DNA of 64,000 nucleotides from Spisula solida (taxonomy: Eukaryota; Mollusca; Bivalvia; Venerida; Mactridae), in NCBI GenBank assembly GCA_947247005.1, contig OX365960.1:19344533-19408532 (forward strand). The letters are read 5' to 3'. Positions 59,041 to 64,000 of this stretch are shown piece after piece (positions within the stretch are counted from its first letter, which is position 1; each line of letters starts with the position of its first letter). The notes beneath the pieces were generated by a model. It searched no databases, had not been told where the DNA came from, and worked only from the letters and a program-made list of their open reading frames with translations. The position numbers and the translations under genes were made by a program.

Positions 59041-60658
59041 CCGACCGACGTGTGTAAAGCAGCATACCCCCTCATCAAAGATGGTGACATAATGCATGTT
59101 TTTAGCTAAAATAATTACACACCTAAATATACAAACAAGAAACAAAATAAAGTGTACAAAGTGCTTCATATTACATGTAACGAACAAATGAGACAAAACT
59201 TGAATTGTTAAAGCGTTTGTAACTTGTCCTTGAGATGACATTGGCCTTGACCTTGAAGTGGCCAGCATTTTATATCCACTTAAGTGTAAGACAATGTAAC
59301 AATGTTCATACTAATATTCAATAATACTGACAGAAATAAAAATAATATTTGAATACAAGTATATTTGAAAGCAGCTAGCAATTAAAGAATGCCATCTCCG
59401 TCAGCATGCATTTGCGTTTAATGGCAGTTTTACCAATTTTAACATATATTTTTTAAACAAATAACTTATAATGAGAAAATATGTGCTAACCACTACATCT
59501 ATCTCTTTCATAACCAAAATTGAATTAAAACATACGCGAGAATAAGGAAAGTAGAGCGGAAATATCAATTTGTACTTTTTTAGCTAATATTTTCACATTG
59601 ACCTTGATATGACACTGACCTTGACCTCAAATATGTCTAAGGTGTATGTCCATTTGATGAATTTAATCAAATTAATAATATCCATGCAAATATGAGACAC
59701 AACATACGTAAACAAACTAATCACATAAGGTCATAATATTCGTATGAATGCCATCTCGGAAAGCATAAAATGACTGGGTTTTTATCAAAAATGATACATT
59801 TTGAATTATTCAAATGGCTTATCATTAGAGAATATTTACTTAACAACACAACTATTATTTTAATAACCTAAATTTAATTCAAAGCACATGTTATATTAAG
59901 AAAAATGGAATGGACATCTTATTTTTTACTTTTTTCAGCTATTTTGGTCACTTTGACCTTGAAATGACCTTGACCTTGACCTCACATTTGTCTTAGGTGT
60001 ATGTCCATTTGATGCATATAACCATATGAATAAGATAAATGTAAATATAAGACACTACATACATAAACAAAAAAATCACACCAGATCACAGAATGCCAGG
60101 GGTCTTCGTAAGATTGCCATTTCGGCCAACATGCATTTGCATAAAATGGCTGTTTTGACAATATTTTTATATTTTGAATCAAACAAATGGGCTATAATGA
60201 CAGAATATGTACTAACGAACATAACTATCTATTTTATAACCAAATTGAATTGAAAACACATGCTATACAAAGAAAAATATAGTGCAAATATTCGTTTTTA
60301 GCTATTTCTCTGACTTTGACCTTACACTGACCTTGACCTTGACCTCAAACTGGTCCGTGTTGTATGTACTTTTGATGCACATTATCAAATGAACAATATC
60401 CATGCAAATATATGGCAATACATATATAAACAAAAACTCCACACTAGAAAATAGGTTACCGGGTAGTTTCGTAAATTTCTTGGAGAGCAAGAGTTGTTGC
60501 CCCTGTTAAAAAAATCTGCACCACTTTCAGATCTGGCATCCACCTTTTTCTAAAGCCTGAATGTCTATATTATTCGAAAATACCAACAGACTTTTTCTAC
60601 CAGATGGGGTAAATGAAAATCCATTTTAAGCCTCTTTTGAAATCTGGCTCCTGGACTA
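59041..60658 (-). repeat. Right arm of the palindromic element, about four inverted 355-bp units
   Basis: TGACCTTGACCTTGACCTC-type clusters at about 59,243, 59,622, 59,970 and 60,330 mirror the left arm. The open frame 60,302-60,490 (minus) and 55,453-55,641 (plus) encode the same 62 residues except one, showing near identity of the outer arms. Confidence 0.88.
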
Positions 60659-60904
60659 TACAAACAAACATTGTTCACGGTTGGCCTTAAAGTGTTTTGA
60701 GAATGTTATTAAATCATCACACAATTCAGATTTTAAGATCGTATTGTAATATCCAGACAGACTGAAGAACATACACTTGAATCGTAATTTGGTATAAAAA
60801 CGATTTATTCCGTACCTACCATCGAGAAATAAATGAAAACGCTTATATATGATGGGCGTATTTAAGTTACACGAGTACCCGAGTATTTGATAGATACTGA
60901 TCAA
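60659..60904 (-). pseudogene. N-terminal half of the split minus-strand open frame (copy II)
   Basis: Continues the 55,120-55,290 frame across the insertion and is identical to copy I for about 120 bases. Upstream it stays open further (MISIYQILGYSCNLN...) than copy I, where a TGA stops it. Confidence 0.25.
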
Positions 60905-61365
60905 TACGATCTTATATATTTTTTGATACTGTTATTATATTTTGCGAGTAAAATATAAATGAAAACATTGTAGCGTTGTATCCTCAGTAGTGTTTTGTCA
61001 TTACCTGTCAAATTAAGCTGGCTTACATCTAGGAGGTCCAAGAGTGGTATTTTGCCTTTGGTCATTTCAAGCAGGCTCAAAATGGTTGTTGGTGCCTTTG
61101 ACCCTCCATAATTCAGGTTTAATCCAAGTGGTGTTATGTTTTTGGTATTTTCAAGCAGGCTCACAATGGTTGTTAGGGCAATTTTTCTTCAAGCGAAGTG
61201 TTACATATATCCCCAGTGGTGCTACGTCTCCGGTCATTTCATGCCACCTCACGGTAGGAGAAGCTTTCTGTGTCCTGTTGAAAATATGTATTTTGTCTGT
61301 TCGAATGTGTTTGGTCAATCTCTGTGGTTGACTTCAAATATTGATAACATCACCTTCCCATTATA

Positions 61366-62210
61366 TACTTAGCAACTTTTCTAGGTCCTCACTTATATTG
61401 TTGATGATAACTTTGTCAACCTTGAATATATCTCAATGAAACTTGGCTAAACTATACATGTGTTATCGTTTTGCAGAATTGTACATCAACATGTCGATTT
61501 TGCTTTACATTTATTGAATGAAAACAATCTTAACATAACAACTAAATGAGGTAAAAGTCACAAATACAGATTTTGATATCTTGGATGACCACCGTGTAGT
61601 CTGAATTTTCTGCTAGCAGTCACAGATGAGACCCGGAGGCATTGCTGAACGAATAGACTCGTTGAATTTTACTGTCTGAACTCAAAGTGTTATCACGTTT
61701 CCGGAGTAACCGATGTAACGTCATAACGTACCTTCAAATTGACAAACGCTCTGGCAACCTGCATTTTAAGACAGACAACCAATAAAATGACCTTTAACTA
61801 TGCACTCAAAGGCATGAATATGTTGTAAATCAATCAGCCAATATGGTTTAGGTAATTATTCTGACATGTCGACAGACAATACCACACTGCACCGTACCGA
61901 CGTCACATCATCTTTTTTTCTGACATCATCGGGTGCATAACTGGGATATTAAAATTGATTTTTAAATGTTTTTCATACGTGGCTAATCTTTGGAACAAAT
62001 TCCGGGGATGTGTAACTGCGCGGAGGCAGAGAAACGCAAAACGCACGTGCGTCTAACAACGTCAAAACAACGTAACATACGGTCAGTTTTTTACATGGAT
62101 TAGTTTGTCTGCCGCATACAAACATCACTTGAGAAATTTGGTTGCGTCACTGTTTAAAATAAAAAAGTTATTAATCAATAAAAATGAGGACTTAGAAAAG
62201 TTGTTAAGTA
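61366..62210. mobile_element. 845-bp TA-flanked element with 26-bp inverted ends
   Basis: TACTTAGCAACTTTTCTAGG plus TCCTCA at the left is inverted at the right (TGAGGACTTAGAAAAGTTGT plus TAAGTA) with two mismatches. The flanks are CCCATTATA and TAGTTTGTAG, and copy I has the intact CCCATTATAGTTTGTAG at 50,385-50,400. The TA duplication fits Tc1/mariner-type transposition. No transposase, so non-autonomous. Two YYY-rich and ACGTCA/ACGTAA motifs inside have no assigned role. Confidence 0.92.
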
Positions 62211-62512
62211 TAGTTTGTAGTCTAGGAATTAGTGCCGGGTATCATGGTCTGGGGATCTGTTCTTGAAATTCCTATTCTGTTAGCATGACAATAAATATGC
62301 CGAATATTATTCTTTTGACAAAACCAGCATTATTTTATGGGGGATTTAAATTTGCTTGTTGTCGTATTAAGAATATAACTTGCCTCTCCAGCGCGTTGGG
62401 TCGACAGTTGCTTAAACTTTATGGTATCGCCGCGTAAAGTATCGCCATTGATAGCGACAAACTATCATTCCGGGCTTACCATTCTAAAAACCAAAAACGT
62501 CAATAACGTCGC

Positions 62513-62520
62513 TGACGTCA
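62513..62520. promoter_or_regulatory. CRE palindrome TGACGTCA (copy II)
   Basis: Exact counterpart of 50,706-50,713, at the same distance before the candidate exon. Confidence 0.4.
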
Positions 62521-62621
62521 GAGTAGAAATAGTGCTGTTTGGTGATTGCTGTAAGATGGTTTTCTTATGTTAGCCATATTTATGTAAAATGCTTGGTTAC
62601 ATACAATATTTTCTGCACTAG

Positions 62622-62781
62622 TGTCCGAAAGGCTGTAGTTTAATGTGGTGCAGTTTGTATTTATCTGTGTCATTGGGAGCCATGAAGTCTACGAATTTAT
62701 TGAATGACCCTCGTAGTAGTAGAATGTCTGCTTCGGGTCTTGTAGGTCCCGTGTTAGATCCCTTGCTTGACCCTTGCTATA
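62622..62781 (+). other. Candidate exon, copy II
   Basis: Nearly identical to 50,815-50,974 until the last few bases. The donor reads ATA/GTAAGT instead of AAG/GTAAGT. Sequence after the donor has indels and a premature stop in the opposite strand frame, so of the two strands the plus-strand exon reading is better preserved. Confidence 0.28.
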
Positions 62782-63149
62782 GTAAGTTCCGGGTAACTGC
62801 TAATTAGTCGGTGTCCGATATACTAAGCCTCCATATGATGGAAATACGGTCGACTGATATTTTAAAACCGTCGCCGCTTAGTAGAAATGCTGAGATCGCT
62901 GCCATATATAGCAATATAACATAGTTACATATAGTAATTGTATAAACCGCCTATCGATAGTTGACGCAATACTGTAAATACATACATTGTATGTAGAGTC
63001 TTATTTTACGATGGTTAAAAACGTTTGCCATGCAGAAGATACATGCAAATATATTTGACATACAAAGTACTATTAAATTGTAGAATGCTTAGTTAGGTAC
63101 CTCATGTCTAGTTGTGTTAGTTAAGTTATAATAATAGGTATGCCAATAC

Positions 63150-63536
63150 AAAATTATCAAACATACGTACATTCCATTGGCGAAATACTTTCTCCGTTGT
63201 CTGCGATTATATTCGTAAGTCTCACTGTCATGGTAAAAGCTTTCTTGGTAGTCTCCTATAATACACCCCAGTCCCACTGTCATGGTTTAATGGGTATGTA
63301 TCGCAGAAAATACCTGTTTTGACACAATACTGATTGCAATGTCAGAATGTTGTTTATCATAGCCTTTCATCTGTTAAGTATATTTGACATTGTAATTCCG
63401 TGCATTCATACATTGTACTCATGAATTAAACATTGGGGACCACTCACTGTGCTAAATCGTTATGATTGTATTGACTATGACAGACATAAATAACAAGTTT
63501 CTATTGTTTATTTGAATCCTTACGTTGTGCCGTAGT
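63150..63536 (+). repeat. Single copy II counterpart of the 398-bp unit
   Basis: Aligns with 51,189-51,570 at about 92-95% by eye. Present once here, which dates the tandem duplication in copy I after the segmental duplication. Confidence 0.85.
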
Positions 63537-63717
63537 TGGTCTGTCTATACATTTTTTTAATTAAAGGAGACAACTCATCAGTCTACTTTTGTCATGACAG
63601 TGTGTACCTTTGCATCATCAAACATAGATAATCAAGCCCAAATAAAACTTTAGCTAAAACTGAAAAAAGTCATAATGATTTATTGACACAATATTATCTA
63701 GTCGGGTAGCCAGACTA
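63537..63717 (+). mobile_element. TAGTCTG-family MITE, copy D
   Basis: Starts TGGTCTGTCTATAC and ends GTCGGGTAGCCAGACTA. Flanks TGCCGTAGT and CGCCGTAGA are a slightly decayed 9-bp target duplication. The counterpart of copy C. Confidence 0.88.
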
Positions 63718-64000
63718 CGCCGTAGATAATTATAGTTTCCCCTCCCGCTTCCCGCCTCTCATGTCATTTTGGATTGTTAAAACGTTATTTTATGTACTAT
63801 TATTACACAAGTAATATTGAACGACCTTTTCTTATTTCTAAATAGCATATTTCGGCAATTTCATTAAAATCAGACCATTATTACGCTTCACTTCTTTACG
63901 CTGATATAGGATCTGATGACACTCAGTATATGGTCATGCCGATGTGAACTTTCCGTCATCCAATCAAATCGCTTCTTTCACGAAGCTGAAAATGCGCTGA

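Larger units (their letters stand above)
55294..60658. mobile_element. 5,365-bp nearly palindromic element with long inverted arms
   Basis: Left end TAGTCTAGGAGCTGG and right end GGAGCCAGATT...(inverse strand TAGTCCAGGAGCCAG) are inverted repeats. The flanks duplicate TAC (55,291-55,293 and 60,659-60,661). The uninterrupted site AAAACATACAAACAAAC is at 49,675-49,691 in copy I, so insertion followed the duplication. The arms run about 1.5 kb each and surround a degenerate tandem core of about 2.2 kb. No transposase, polymerase or integrase frame was found; it is presumably mobilised in trans. A 3-bp duplication is seen in PIF/Harbinger and a few other superfamilies, but the termini match none that I recognise. 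Confidence 0.9.
53226..64000 (+). repeat. Segmental duplication, copy II (continues beyond the window)
   Basis: Starts with GATACTCGCATGATAGGATG and follows copy I in order, interrupted by the 5,365-bp and 845-bp elements. Correspondences: 53,226-54,860 with 46,665-47,880 plus 49,130-49,490; 55,105-55,293 with 49,497-49,683; 60,659-61,365 with 49,681-50,392; 62,211-62,880 with 50,391-51,075; 63,050-64,000 with 51,100-52,470. Confidence 0.92.

Overview
This is AT-rich eukaryotic DNA with very little coding sequence, large introns or intergenic space, and a dense load of small transposable elements and tandem arrays. The repeat types point to a lophotrochozoan, most likely a bivalve mollusc: tRNA-headed SINEs, an element with (GTCC)n stretches and AGGTCA-type internal repeats bounded by GCTCACCTGTC, many MITEs and several minisatellites. 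This assignment is inference; no species marker was recognised.

The only confident protein-coding sequence is two consecutive exons of one plus-strand gene (8678-8827 and 10656-12168). Together they encode at least 554 residues of a long coiled-coil protein. The wording of its heptad blocks resembles the MTCL/SOGA microtubule-crosslinking family, but that is a memory-based resemblance. Both exons have good splice sites and matching phases. The rest of the gene must lie beyond the window or across a very long intron, because no other convincing exon was found.

Layout: 1-655 satellite; 834-1067 MITE; 3.0-3.5 kb and 4.4-4.6 kb minisatellites; 8.7-12.2 kb coiled-coil exons; 12.3-44 kb scattered MITEs, SINEs, mariner remnants and small duplications in otherwise featureless DNA; 44.9-46.3 kb a 50/53-bp minisatellite with a 406-bp higher-order period; 46.7-64 kb a segmental duplication of about 6 kb (copy I about 46,665-52,470+, copy II about 53,226 to the window end).

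The duplication is the most informative part, because one copy supplies the empty site for insertions in the other. Copy II carries a 5,365-bp nearly palindromic element (55,294-60,658): long inverted arms built from about four 355-bp units per arm, each with a cluster of AGGTCA half-sites, around a degenerate tandem core of about 45-48 bp. The matching uninterrupted sequence in copy I is at 49,681. Copy II also carries an 845-bp TA-flanked element (61,366-62,210; empty site 50,391). A partial third module in copy I carries a 606-bp TA-flanked element (48,162-48,767). A MITE family with TAGTCTG/CAGACTA ends and 9-bp target duplications occurs four times. The duplicated module has a conserved TATA-box promoter, a CRE palindrome, a candidate exon ending in a strong donor site and a minus-strand open frame that the 5.4-kb element splits, so it may once have been, or may still be, a transcribed unit.
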